Shown here: piece by piece, positions 1-7,273 of the stretch
Layout of the letters: each line of letters begins with the position of its first letter
How positions within the stretch are numbered: the stretch's first letter is position 1
NCBI GenBank assembly: GCA_002686115.1
Contig: NZAF01000069.1
Location: 1-15,582, forward strand
Direction: 5' to 3'
DNA from: Halobacteriovorax sp.
Lineage (GTDB): Bacteria > Bdellovibrionota > Bacteriovoracia > Bacteriovoracales > Bacteriovoracaceae
Length of the DNA: 15,582 nucleotides
The notes under the pieces: model-generated
Told to the model about the DNA's origin: nothing
The model's database searches: none
What the model saw: only the letters and a program-made list of their open reading frames with translations
Made by a program: the position numbers and the translations under genes

Positions 1-771
1 AAAGTTTGGATCAACAAGTGTTGAGAGTGCAATAAATCCCCAAGCGAGAGTCTCTGCAAGTCCATGTCTGCCAGTAGGGGAGAAATGTTTTTGCGGCAAA
101 GTATCCTTAAGATATTCTAATCCTCCAAATGTCGAGACTGATAAATATAGAACAAGAAAGACACTGATACACATGACTAAAAATTGAATGAGATCAGAGA
201 AGACCACTGCTCTTAAGCCTCCCCACATACTATACAAAATAACAAATGAAACACCTAAGAGCATATTCCAGATGAGTTCTCCGCCGAAAAGAACTTGTAA
301 AAATATTCCAAGACTAATCGTGTAAGCGATAGGCAATACATTAAAAAAATTAAAGATAGCTGATAACTTAGCTGACTTTTGACCAAACATTTTTCCTATT
401 AGGTCTGGCATGGTGAGCGCTTTATAAGGGGAGATCTTATTTGTTAAAAAGAGAGCAAAAACAATATAAGCAATATACCAAAAGAGTCCTTGGGTAATGA
501 AATTATAGATTCCATCTTTAAAAGCAATTTCTGTAACACCAAAAATACCGCCATACCATGTGGCCACAAGAGTAGCGACAAACATAGGAAGAGTAAGCGT
601 TCTTCCCATAATGAGAAGATCTAAAAAGCCTTCTTTTTCGTTGTCTTTTTTTTGCAGACTTTGGCCATAAAAAACTGAAAAGATCGTTAAGAAAATTATC
701 GCTGAAAAAATAATGATATCTATTTTTGAAAGTGTACTTAGAATTTCAATTTCATTTTTAAATTCAATCAT
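1..771 (-). CDS. Sodium:solute symporter (SSS family), N-terminal part, gene runs off the left edge
   Basis: This is the first 257 codons of an integral membrane transporter of the Na+/solute symporter (SSS) family, which couples Na+ entry to solute uptake across the inner membrane. I translated it by hand from the minus strand. Hydrophobic helices lie near residues 18-36, 60-80, 90-110, 137-162 and 165-212. The family signature appears around residues 180-197 (YSMWGGLRAV followed by FSDLIQF, the usual GGxxAVxxTDxxQ pattern). The ATG at 769-771 is preceded only by a weak A-rich ribosome site (AAGAAA). The substrate cannot be told from the N-terminal half; sugars, amino acids, nucleosides, carboxylates and sialic acid are all family substrates. 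It is divergent from oxyR, and a palindrome lies in its promoter region. The C-terminal half lies outside the window. Confidence 0.9.
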   Translation of the reverse strand, partial: MIEFKNEIEILSTLSKIDIIIFSAIIFLTIFSVFYGQSLQKKDNEKEGFLDLLIMGRTLTLPMFVATLVATWYGGIFGVTEIAFKDGIYNFITQGLFWYIAYIVFALFLTNKISPYKALTMPDLIGKMFGQKSAKLSAIFNFFNVLPIAYTISLGIFLQVLFGGELIWNMLLGVSFVILYSMWGGLRAVVFSDLIQFLVMCISVFLVLYLSVSTFGGLEYLKDTLPQKHFSPTGRHGLAETLAWGFIALSTLVDPNF

Positions 772-913
772 TATTTTCTTTTTAATCCTGTTGATTAACT
801 AGAATAATACACTGCACAGGCTGTGCAAGCCTTAACAATATTTTCCCTTAGAAAAGTATTTAATAGACTCAGATAATAGTGTATAGTTATAAAACAAAAA
901 AGGATAATAGGTA
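772..913. promoter_or_regulatory. Divergent promoter region between symporter and oxyR
   Basis: The 142-bp region must drive both genes. For oxyR a plausible pair is TTTAAT (859-864) and TATAGT (882-887) with a 17-bp spacer. ATAG-N7-TTAT at 876-890 overlaps this -10; it matches the OxyR half-operator ATAG-N7-CTAT at 7 of 8 fixed bases, which fits autoregulation, but no second half-site is found at the expected spacing. For the symporter, read on the minus strand, TTGCAC and TATTCT with a 16-bp spacer are candidates. TAATAG occurs three times (861-866, 874-879, 904-909). All promoter calls are by eye. Confidence 0.4.
813..827. repeat. Perfect 15-bp palindrome TGCACAG-G-CTGTGCA, probable operator
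   Basis: Seven-base arms (813-819 and 821-827) are exact inverted complements around a single central G. The element is GC-rich within a very AT-rich intergenic region. On the minus strand it overlaps the putative -35 (TTGCAC) and spacer of the symporter promoter, where a repressor would be expected to bind. It is about 87 bp from the oxyR start, so it more likely controls the symporter. It does not resemble the OxyR consensus. The protein that binds it is unknown. Confidence 0.55.
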
Positions 914-1846
914 ATGACTATAACACAGATTGAGTATATCTTGGCCGTTGATAAATTTCGTCACTTTAGAAAAGCTGCAGAAGCTTGTCATGTGTCTCAA
1001 CCGACTTTGAGTATGCAGATTCAAAAACTTGAAGAGACACTTGGTGTGATTATATTTGATCGTTCAAAAAACCCAGTTATTCCAACTGTTGAAGGCGAGA
1101 AGTTTATTGCTCAAGCAAGGGTTGTCATTAGAGAGTTTAAAAAGCTCGATACCATTATTCATGACCCTTCAAGTGGCTTAGCAGGAGAGTTTAAACTTGG
1201 GGTTATCCCAACTCTTGCTCCTTATCTGATTCCACTATTCTTAAAGAAATTTATTAGTGAATATCCTCAAGTTGAATTAAAAATAGAAGAAAGAGAAACT
1301 GATGAGATCATTAAAATGCTTGAGAGAGATGAGCTTGATGCGGGTATCTTAGTAACACCTCTCTATAATAATACTGTTGTTGAGAGAGTTCTCTTTTATG
1401 AGCCTTTTTATGGTTTTGTTTCACCAAATCACGAACTTCATTCTAAGTCTCAATTAGATGTAGGGGATCTTTCAAGGGATGGACTTTGGATCTTAAAAGA
1501 AGGTCATTGTTTCAGATCACAAGTTTTAAATATATGTGCAAGCGGTAAATCAGATGAAATGCATCAGTTTGAAAGTGGTTCACTTGAAACAATTAAGGCC
1601 TTGGTCACTAAAGACTCTGGTTATACACTTATTCCTCATCTTGATATGATGGAGCTTGCTGGAGCGAAGAAAAAGATGATTCGTCCATTTAAGTCTCCTG
1701 TCCCAACAAGAGAAGTTTCAATCATATATAGTAGAAATTTTCATAAGGAAAAAATCATCGATGGGCTAGAGAAAGTTGTCCTAGACTCTATTCCTAAAGA
1801 GCTCAAAAGCTTTAAAAAAGATGATGTTTCTATCGTAGATATGTAA
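914..1846 (+). CDS. oxyR: OxyR, LysR-family peroxide-sensing transcription regulator
   Basis: 310 aa, the normal length of an OxyR. The N-terminal winged helix-turn-helix spans about residues 1-60 (HVSQPTLSMQIQKLE is the recognition region), and the LysR substrate-binding domain runs from about 90 to 300. The redox loop reads EGHCFRSQVLNIC, placing cysteines at residues 199 and 208, the same numbers and spacing as the disulfide-forming pair of E. coli OxyR. The following SLETIKALV segment also matches that family. Known role: H2O2 oxidises the pair and the protein then activates peroxide defence genes. Start: ATG at 914 behind an AGGATAATAGG region. No catalase, Ahp or Dps gene lies nearby, so its targets are probably elsewhere, with the divergent symporter and its own gene as local candidates. 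No terminator was seen after the stop. Confidence 0.92.
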   Translation: MTITQIEYILAVDKFRHFRKAAEACHVSQPTLSMQIQKLEETLGVIIFDRSKNPVIPTVEGEKFIAQARVVIREFKKLDTIIHDPSSGLAGEFKLGVIPTLAPYLIPLFLKKFISEYPQVELKIEERETDEIIKMLERDELDAGILVTPLYNNTVVERVLFYEPFYGFVSPNHELHSKSQLDVGDLSRDGLWILKEGHCFRSQVLNICASGKSDEMHQFESGSLETIKALVTKDSGYTLIPHLDMMELAGAKKKMIRPFKSPVPTREVSIIYSRNFHKEKIIDGLEKVVLDSIPKELKSFKKDDVSIVDM

Positions 1847-2024
1847 GATTGGTTCACTTTGGCACTTTTACCTTGGTTCTCAATGTAATTAATATTTAAA
1901 AACTTACATTTTCTTAATTCTCGACTATATAAGGCTCTCAGAGATATTATGAGTGTTTTAATCACTATATTGCCCCTATTATGACTCCTAACAGAGCAAA
2001 AAAGCTCAGTGTTTCCTGATCAAG

Positions 2025-2033
2025 AGGAGGAGG
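2025..2033 (+). promoter_or_regulatory. Strong ribosome binding site with two adjacent ATG codons
   Basis: AGGAGG occurs twice in overlapping register (2025-2030 and 2028-2033), just before ATGATG. The second ATG (2038) lies 7 nt from the first core and 4 nt from the other; the first ATG (2035) is 4 nt or 1 nt away. I therefore favour 2038. Confidence 0.6.
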
Positions 2034-2037
2034 GATG

Positions 2038-3183
2038 ATGAAAAAGTTGGTGGTTATAAGTGGTATGTTGGTATTTTTTGCATCGTGTGGGAAGGATGTT
2101 CCTGTTGGCGATGTTTCAGATATTAGTTCTTCAAGTATTATCGTTGGAGATATTGAGTGGAAAGAGGTGACTGAACTCGTTTCAAGTGACCCTAAAAAAG
2201 TAAATTCAAAAGCTGTGGCAGATATACAATTTACTAATGGAGGAAGATGTACAGGATTCCTCATTTCTGATGATGTTCTAATGACAAATGAGCACTGTAT
2301 TGGAAGTGCTTCTGATGTTGTAGGAATGAAAGTTTATATGAAACATGAAAAAGGCGTAAGAAAGTCACGTTGGGAAGAAATCAATTGTGGTGTTTTTATG
2401 GGTAACGATGCTGCTTTAGATATTGCGCTTGTTAAATGTTCAGGAAGCCCTGGGGCCCAATATGGAAAGGTCGAATTAGATCAAAGTGAAGTGGTTGATG
2501 GAAGTGATATCTATGTCGTTCATCAAAACTGTGACTACTACTCAGACTTTGATTGTGACTGGAGTAAAAAGGTATCAGAGGGGAAGGTTGTAGGAATTGA
2601 AGAAGATGTTTTCTATGATGCCGATACTTTAGGTGGATCTTCTGGAAGTCCTGTATTTTCTGACGATAATCATAAGGTTGTTGCTATCCACCACGCTGGT
2701 TATGGTGGAGGTTGGACTGGACGTGGAATAAAAAATGCCGGAGTTCCAATGAGTAAAATTGTACCTTTTCTAGAGGCCAATTATCCTGAAGTTTTCGCCA
2801 CAGAAGATGACAGTGATGATACAGATGTTCCAGCACCAGCTCCAGTTGAAGATAATAATGACTCTTTTGAAGATGCAGAATTTATGAGTTCAAAGAATGC
2901 TGAGGATGCAGAGATAAAAGAAGATGACGAAGACTTTTACAAAGCTTTTGTATCAAAAGGTCAGGTCATGAATTTTAAAATCGAATTTAAGCATAAAGAA
3001 GGAGATTTAGATTTTAAAGTATACCGTAAATCAGGAAATCGATACGTGACAGTGAAGAGTAAAGTGAGCGCCACAGATAATGAATCTGTATCACTAAAAG
3101 CTTCTACAACTGGATATTACTACTTTAAGGTTTATGGATATAGAGGAGCACAAAATAAGTATAAGGTGAGTTTTTCAAAATAA
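2038..3183 (+). CDS. Trypsin-like serine protease lipoprotein with C-terminal PPC domain
   Basis: 381 aa. The N-terminus is a signal peptide ending in FASC, so Cys17 is the likely lipidated residue and the protein is probably anchored in the cell envelope. The protease domain covers about 55-250. The chymotrypsin-fold triad is visible as His86 (TNEHC), Asp128 (ALDIAL) and Ser202 (GGSSGSP); Cys71 and Cys87 flank the His and could form a disulfide. An acidic, Pro/Ala-rich linker (about 256-275) leads to a beta-rich domain at 276-380 with the features of a bacterial pre-peptidase C-terminal (PPC) domain, including DDEDFYKAFV and a GYYYFKVYG strand. In the family PPC domains often aid secretion or are cleaved off. 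It is a single gene ending in a clear hairpin terminator. The substrate is unknown. Use of ATG 2035 would add one Met. Confidence 0.87.
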   Translation: MKKLVVISGMLVFFASCGKDVPVGDVSDISSSSIIVGDIEWKEVTELVSSDPKKVNSKAVADIQFTNGGRCTGFLISDDVLMTNEHCIGSASDVVGMKVYMKHEKGVRKSRWEEINCGVFMGNDAALDIALVKCSGSPGAQYGKVELDQSEVVDGSDIYVVHQNCDYYSDFDCDWSKKVSEGKVVGIEEDVFYDADTLGGSSGSPVFSDDNHKVVAIHHAGYGGGWTGRGIKNAGVPMSKIVPFLEANYPEVFATEDDSDDTDVPAPAPVEDNNDSFEDAEFMSSKNAEDAEIKEDDEDFYKAFVSKGQVMNFKIEFKHKEGDLDFKVYRKSGNRYVTVKSKVSATDNESVSLKASTTGYYYFKVYGYRGAQNKYKVSFSK

Positions 3184-3208
3184 GATTGAAGTGAAAGATA
3201 AACGATAT

Positions 3209-3234
3209 GGCCCAGACTAGTTCTGGGCCTTTTT
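3209..3234 (+). terminator. Intrinsic terminator of the protease gene, shared with the convergent kinase gene
   Basis: An 8-bp perfect stem, GGCCCAGA (3209-3216) with TCTGGGCC (3222-3229), has a 5-nt loop and is followed by a T run at 3230-3234. It sits 26 nt after the protease stop. The convergent kinase gene has its TAA stop complement at 3233-3235, inside the T run, so the same hairpin lies just after that gene too; on that strand the T tract is poor. Confidence 0.88.
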
Positions 3235-4387
3235 AATTTGAACTAATTTCATCCTTTGGAAAAGATAATTGAAAGTACTTTGAGCCATTTTCCAGATGGA
3301 GATAAATCTCCCCCCCAAGATCATGCATAAAATTTCTAATAAGAGTTAGTCCAAGCCCTAGGTGAGTGTCTTTTCCCTTCGTTGAATAATAAGCTTCAAA
3401 TATCCTATAAGATTCTTTTTCACTAATGGATTCACCATTATCTTGAACGATAATTTGATAGTGATTACTATCTTCAAACATTTTAATTTTGAAGTTCTTA
3501 ATTTCCCCACTAGGACACATCTCAAGAGAGTCGATAGCATTATCAAAGAGATGAACAAAGATATTTTCAAGGGCAATTGGTTGCGTTTTAATTTTAAATC
3601 GTAAGTCACTTTCAAGAATAAAGTTAATTCTCTTATCAGCAAGATAAGACTCAAAATAGCCATAGACTGACTTAATTGTTGATTTAACATCAACAAGCTG
3701 AACTTGGTTATCTCTTTTTGCACTATCTTGAAATTTCTGAATTCCAAGTTGCATATCATTGCAATTTGTTTTGATATTCATAAGCTCATGCATAATTTCA
3801 TCATTATCTATGCTTAGCTCAATGATTTTATTCATAATATTATTATACGAAATATTCACATCTTTTAAATTATTCACAATAAGGTGGTTTAAGGCGTAAT
3901 TAACCTTTCCAATCGTTATAGTCTCACTTGTTTGATATATCTGCTTATTAAGCTGACTTAGTTCTTCAATAACTTCTTTGTGAAGTAGGCTTCTTTGGGC
4001 CTCGTTGTTTTTTCTATGAGTAATATCTCTTAAGGAACATGCATATAAAGATTTATCAGTTCCACTTAACTTTTTTATATTAAGTTCACCATATCTTCTA
4101 ACGTCTTGCTTTTTCCATGCAACTTCAAAAAAATGAACATCATAATCAAGACTTTCAAAAATATCTGATCTGGTAGGAGAGATAATCTTTTCAAAAATAT
4201 TAAATTCATCAGTCGTGTATGGAAAGAAGTTTGAAGTCTTTTGATTTGCAAAGAGAAGTTCACCTTCACGGTTGATAACAAAAAATGCCAAATCAAAATT
4301 TTCCAAAAATTCAGGAGTGTTTAAAAAATCACTATCCTTCATTTCTGGATAATTATTTAAAAATTCATCTAAGGTTTTCGAAATCAT
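3233..4387 (-). CDS. PAS-domain sensor histidine kinase-like protein with degenerate H-box
   Basis: 384 aa, with no membrane segment or signal peptide, so probably cytoplasmic. A PAS-type sensor region covers about 20-125 (DLAFFVINREGELLFANQ is typical). A helical dimerisation region follows at 130-225, then a GHKL ATPase domain at about 235-375 with N-box (HLFDNAIDS, Asn283), G1 (DNG, 316-318) and G2 (GLGL, 344-347, then GGEIYL). The ATP-binding side looks intact. The usual phospho-acceptor HE(I/L)xNP is replaced by ALNHLIVNNL, with His168 followed by Leu instead of Glu/Asp. It may autophosphorylate poorly, act as a phosphatase or regulate through dimerisation. No receiver or response regulator gene is adjacent, so its partner is unknown. 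The ATG at 4385-4387 has only a weak ribosome site. Confidence 0.82.
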   Translation of the reverse strand: MISKTLDEFLNNYPEMKDSDFLNTPEFLENFDLAFFVINREGELLFANQKTSNFFPYTTDEFNIFEKIISPTRSDIFESLDYDVHFFEVAWKKQDVRRYGELNIKKLSGTDKSLYACSLRDITHRKNNEAQRSLLHKEVIEELSQLNKQIYQTSETITIGKVNYALNHLIVNNLKDVNISYNNIMNKIIELSIDNDEIMHELMNIKTNCNDMQLGIQKFQDSAKRDNQVQLVDVKSTIKSVYGYFESYLADKRINFILESDLRFKIKTQPIALENIFVHLFDNAIDSLEMCPSGEIKNFKIKMFEDSNHYQIIVQDNGESISEKESYRIFEAYYSTKGKDTHLGLGLTLIRNFMHDLGGEIYLHLENGSKYFQLSFPKDEISSN

Positions 4388-4417
4388 GAATATTTATCGT
4401 CTGTCGATTAAGAAACC

Positions 4418-4439
4418 TTTATCAAATTTTATTGATAAA
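4418..4439. repeat. AT-rich inverted repeat between kinase and hydrolase genes
   Basis: TTTATCA (4418-4424) pairs with TGATAAA (4433-4439) across an 8-nt loop. It lies downstream of the hydrolase stop and upstream of the kinase start. On the minus strand it is followed by GGTTTCTT, so it may be a weak terminator for the hydrolase transcript or an operator of the kinase gene. The stem is only A/T-rich and could be chance. Confidence 0.3.
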
Positions 4440-4464
4440 TATCATGTTATATGAGTATTACCTC

Positions 4465-5436
4465 TTAAAATTTTCCCTGAATAAAATCAAGAACACGCAT
4501 CTCATACCAGTAATATTCTTCAAAGGATCTTCTTATAAATCCAACATGACCACCAGTCTTTGGAGTCTCAAGATGAAGATATTTTGATTGTTCTGCAAAA
4601 TCAAAAGGATATGAGTGTTTTGTTAAGAAAGGATCATCAAGAGAATTGATAACATAAAGTGGTGTTTCTAAATTTTCAAGATGTGGAAGAGGAGAGGCCT
4701 GTCTTCTATAGTCAAAGCCATCTTCAAATCCATAAATCGGAGCAACAAGATGATCATCAAATTCACTTAGAAACTTAGCTTTCTTAATTCTATCAATATC
4801 AATTGGTAGTGGAATAACCTCATGTTTTGCGAGTATTTTTTGTTTCATCGTTTTCGTGAAGACTTTTTGATAGAAAAGTCTATTCGAAATTGATTCAAGT
4901 TTTTTTGAAGTTTGATTGAGTTCAAAAGGAGTAGAAATAAGACATGCTTTTTTTACTTTTTGATTTCTCTTAACTTCTTTTCTTGTAAGATAATTTGTTG
5001 TGATTGCACCACCGAGGCTAAAACCTACAAGATAAATATTTTGATAATGTTCAGCATATTTATTTATTAGTAATTCAAGGTCGCTTGTGTCTAGAGCATG
5101 ATAAAATTTTTCTGTTTTATTTATCTCGTCTCCGCAACATCTCATATTCCAAGTGACGGCACTCATGCCATGTTCAAAGAATACAGTCGCTAATGAAGTC
5201 ATATATGGATTAGTGGCATTACCCTCAAGTCCATGTGTGATAATGACACAGCTATCAGCATTTTCTTTTTCGTAATAATATGTTTCTAAAAAATCTCCAT
5301 CTGGAGTATCTTCAACGATTCTATTAGAGGGAGGAGTATGAGCGAGATCAGTACGAAAGAAAAAGGGTAAAATAGTTTGCAAGTGACCATTACTCAGGGC
5401 CCTAATAGATTCGTACTCAGATTTAATGTTTGGCAA
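4465..5436 (-). CDS. YheT-type alpha/beta hydrolase
   Basis: 323 aa from a TTG start. It belongs to the YheT/COG0429 hydrolase group (E. coli YheT is about 340 aa). Visible motifs, numbered from the TTG, are RALSNGHLQT near the N-terminus (typical of the group), oxyanion-loop HGLEGN (68-73), nucleophile elbow GFSLGG with Ser140, the acid in NSLDDPF (Asp267/268) and the base in GGHVGF (His297). The catalytic triad is complete, so an esterase-like activity is expected, but the physiological substrate of this family is unclear. Start choice: an open frame continues to an ATG at 5502, but that would overlap the ABC gene by 47 nt and add residues foreign to the family, whereas TTG at 5434-5436 sits 5 nt behind a perfect AGGAGG. 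It begins 19 nt after the ABC gene, so the two are probably cotranscribed. Confidence 0.87.
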   Translation of the reverse strand: MPNIKSEYESIRALSNGHLQTILPFFFRTDLAHTPPSNRIVEDTPDGDFLETYYYEKENADSCVIITHGLEGNATNPYMTSLATVFFEHGMSAVTWNMRCCGDEINKTEKFYHALDTSDLELLINKYAEHYQNIYLVGFSLGGAITTNYLTRKEVKRNQKVKKACLISTPFELNQTSKKLESISNRLFYQKVFTKTMKQKILAKHEVIPLPIDIDRIKKAKFLSEFDDHLVAPIYGFEDGFDYRRQASPLPHLENLETPLYVINSLDDPFLTKHSYPFDFAEQSKYLHLETPKTGGHVGFIRRSFEEYYWYEMRVLDFIQGKF

Positions 5437-5441
5437 TTTGG

Positions 5442-5447
5442 CCTCCT
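5442..5447 (-). promoter_or_regulatory. Perfect AGGAGG ribosome site that fixes the TTG start of the hydrolase
   Basis: On the minus strand AGGAGG is followed by CCAAA and TTG. No such site precedes the upstream ATG at 5502, which lies inside the ABC coding sequence. The site lies in the 19-nt gap between the two genes. Confidence 0.75.
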
Positions 5448-5455
5448 GACAATTG

Positions 5456-7165
5456 CTATCTTTCGGCCAGAAGCTCCTTAGGTACACCTCTAGGAATGGC
5501 ACTTAATAGCTTTTTAGTATACTCGTCTTTTGGATTGTTGTATACCTCGTGTGCTGGGCCATATTCAACGATGCGTCCTTTATTCATCACCCCAATCTCA
5601 TCTGAGATGTATTTGACGACAGATAAGTCGTGCGAAATAAAGATATAAGTAAGACCTAGTTCATCTTGAAGGTCTTGAAGTAGGTTGAGAACTTGAGCTT
5701 GAACGGATACATCGAGTGCAGAAACTGATTCATCACAAATGATAAAATCTGGCTTTAAACTAAGTGCTCTTGCGATACAAATTCTTTGTCTTTGTCCACC
5801 TGAGAACTCATGTGGGTATCTATTTAAGTGATCACCTTTTAAACCAACTTTTTCAAGAAGGTTAGCTGCAACCTCATATCTTTCTTGTTTACTACCACCA
5901 ATTCCGTGAATCACCATTGGTTCAGTAATGATATCACCAATTGTCATTCTAGGGTTAAGAGATGAGTACGGGTCTTGAAAGATAATTTGCATCTTTTCTC
6001 TCATCGCTCTCATTTCTTTTTTATCAAGAGCTGTAATGTCCTTACCTGAATAATTAACTGATCCAGTTGTTGGTTCTAGTAGTCTTAATATCGTACGTCC
6101 AAGAGTTGTCTTTCCACATCCAGACTCACCAACAAGTCCTAGTGTTCTTCCTTTTCTAACTTTTAAAGAAACATTATCTACGGCCTTAAATTGGTCAACA
6201 GTTCTTCCAAAAATACCACCTTTAATTGGGAAGTGTTTTGAGAAGTTATTTATTTCTAAAAGTACAGGAGCATTAGACTGATCTAGTGGTCTTGGTTTTT
6301 TCATTTCTAAAGATGAAACATCAATATCTTCTTTAGCATTTAAAAAATCTTCTACAGTAAGAAGTCTCACAGGATTTTCATCTAAGCTTGGTCTACAAGC
6401 TAAGAGACCTTTTGTATAAGGATGCTTTGGATTTTCAAATAATGCTTTTGTGGTATTTTGTTCAACAAGATCCCCTCTAAACATAACCGCAACTTCATCA
6501 GCAATATCAGCGATAACTGCAAGGTCATGTGTGATAAAAAGCATACTCATTCCATGCTTTCTTTGAAGATCAAACATAAGTTCTAAAACTTGTTTTTGAA
6601 TCGTTACATCCAGGGCCGTCGTAGGCTCATCACAAATTAGTAGGTCAGGCTCACATGCCATTGCCATTGCGATCATAACTCTTTGCTTTTGCCCACCAGA
6701 CATCTGGTGAGGATACTTATCAACACTTGATTCAGGATCAGGAATCCCAACTTCATTATATAATTCAATTGTTCTTTTACGTGCTTCTTTCGCGTTCATT
6801 CCTTGGTGAAGCATAAGAACTTCATCAACTTGATTTCCAGTTGTAAAAACTGGGTTTAGAGAAGTCATCGGCTCTTGAAAAATCATGGCAATTTTATTTC
6901 CACGAAGCTGTCTCATTCTTGCAGGAGATGCTTTTGTGAGATCCTCGCCATTAAATAGAATTTCACCTTCAGTGATTCTTCCTGGAGGGTTAGGGATGAG
7001 ACCCATAAGAGCTAAAGAAGTAACAGACTTACCTGAACCTGACTCACCAACGAGACCAACGGTTTTTCCTTTTGGAATCGTAAGATTTAGACTTTTTACT
7101 GCCTTAACTGTTTCATCTTCTGTTTTAAATTCTACAGTGAGGTTTTTTATCTCAAGTAAATTCAT
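5456..7165 (-). CDS. Tandem ATPase of a peptide/nickel-type ABC transporter (YejF/DppD-DppF-like)
   Basis: 569 aa with two complete nucleotide-binding domains in one chain, as in YejF or GsiA. Domain 1 (about 4-260) has Walker A GESGSGKS (40-47), Q-loop near 97, signature MSGGQKQR (155-162), Walker B LLICDE (175-180) and H-loop His213, followed by the oligopeptide-transporter tail motif HPYTKGLL. Domain 2 (about 302-555) has GESGCGKT (346-353), signature FSGGQRQR (454-461), FIICDES (474-480) and His512. Both sites look able to hydrolyse ATP, and it should power import of a peptide-like solute from the cytoplasmic face. I chose ATG at 7163-7165 over GTG at 7169-7171 because the A/G-rich AAGAAGAAG lies at a better distance from it. 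No permease or binding-protein gene is adjacent on either side, so the partner subunits must be elsewhere. Confidence 0.9.
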   Translation of the reverse strand: MNLLEIKNLTVEFKTEDETVKAVKSLNLTIPKGKTVGLVGESGSGKSVTSLALMGLIPNPPGRITEGEILFNGEDLTKASPARMRQLRGNKIAMIFQEPMTSLNPVFTTGNQVDEVLMLHQGMNAKEARKRTIELYNEVGIPDPESSVDKYPHQMSGGQKQRVMIAMAMACEPDLLICDEPTTALDVTIQKQVLELMFDLQRKHGMSMLFITHDLAVIADIADEVAVMFRGDLVEQNTTKALFENPKHPYTKGLLACRPSLDENPVRLLTVEDFLNAKEDIDVSSLEMKKPRPLDQSNAPVLLEINNFSKHFPIKGGIFGRTVDQFKAVDNVSLKVRKGRTLGLVGESGCGKTTLGRTILRLLEPTTGSVNYSGKDITALDKKEMRAMREKMQIIFQDPYSSLNPRMTIGDIITEPMVIHGIGGSKQERYEVAANLLEKVGLKGDHLNRYPHEFSGGQRQRICIARALSLKPDFIICDESVSALDVSVQAQVLNLLQDLQDELGLTYIFISHDLSVVKYISDEIGVMNKGRIVEYGPAHEVYNNPKDEYTKKLLSAIPRGVPKELLAER

Positions 7166-7273
7166 ATCCACTTCTTCTTTGTTTTATTAGGTTTATGTTT
7201 GCGTTATTGCACAAGAATTTGTAGCACTTATGACTCAATAAATCATGACGTATTCCATCAATTTTTCTTACTT

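Noticed and set aside
1991..2009. Possible terminator after oxyR (GAGC/GCTC around an A-rich loop)
   Set aside because: It has only a 4-bp stem, is 150 nt from the oxyR stop and lacks a T tract.
1741..2264. Minus-strand open frames across the oxyR end, the intergenic region and the protease start
   Set aside because: They are antisense to well-supported genes and have no protein-like composition or ribosome site.
3358..3759. Second minus-strand frame within the kinase gene
   Set aside because: It is a frame shadow; the kinase frame has all ATPase motifs and is uninterrupted.
5437..5502. Upstream ATG extension of the YheT-type hydrolase
   Set aside because: It lies mostly inside the ABC coding sequence; the TTG behind AGGAGG fits better in spacing and family length.
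6885..7190. Plus-strand frame opposite the ABC gene start
   Set aside because: It is antisense to Walker A and signature-coding DNA, with low-complexity translation.
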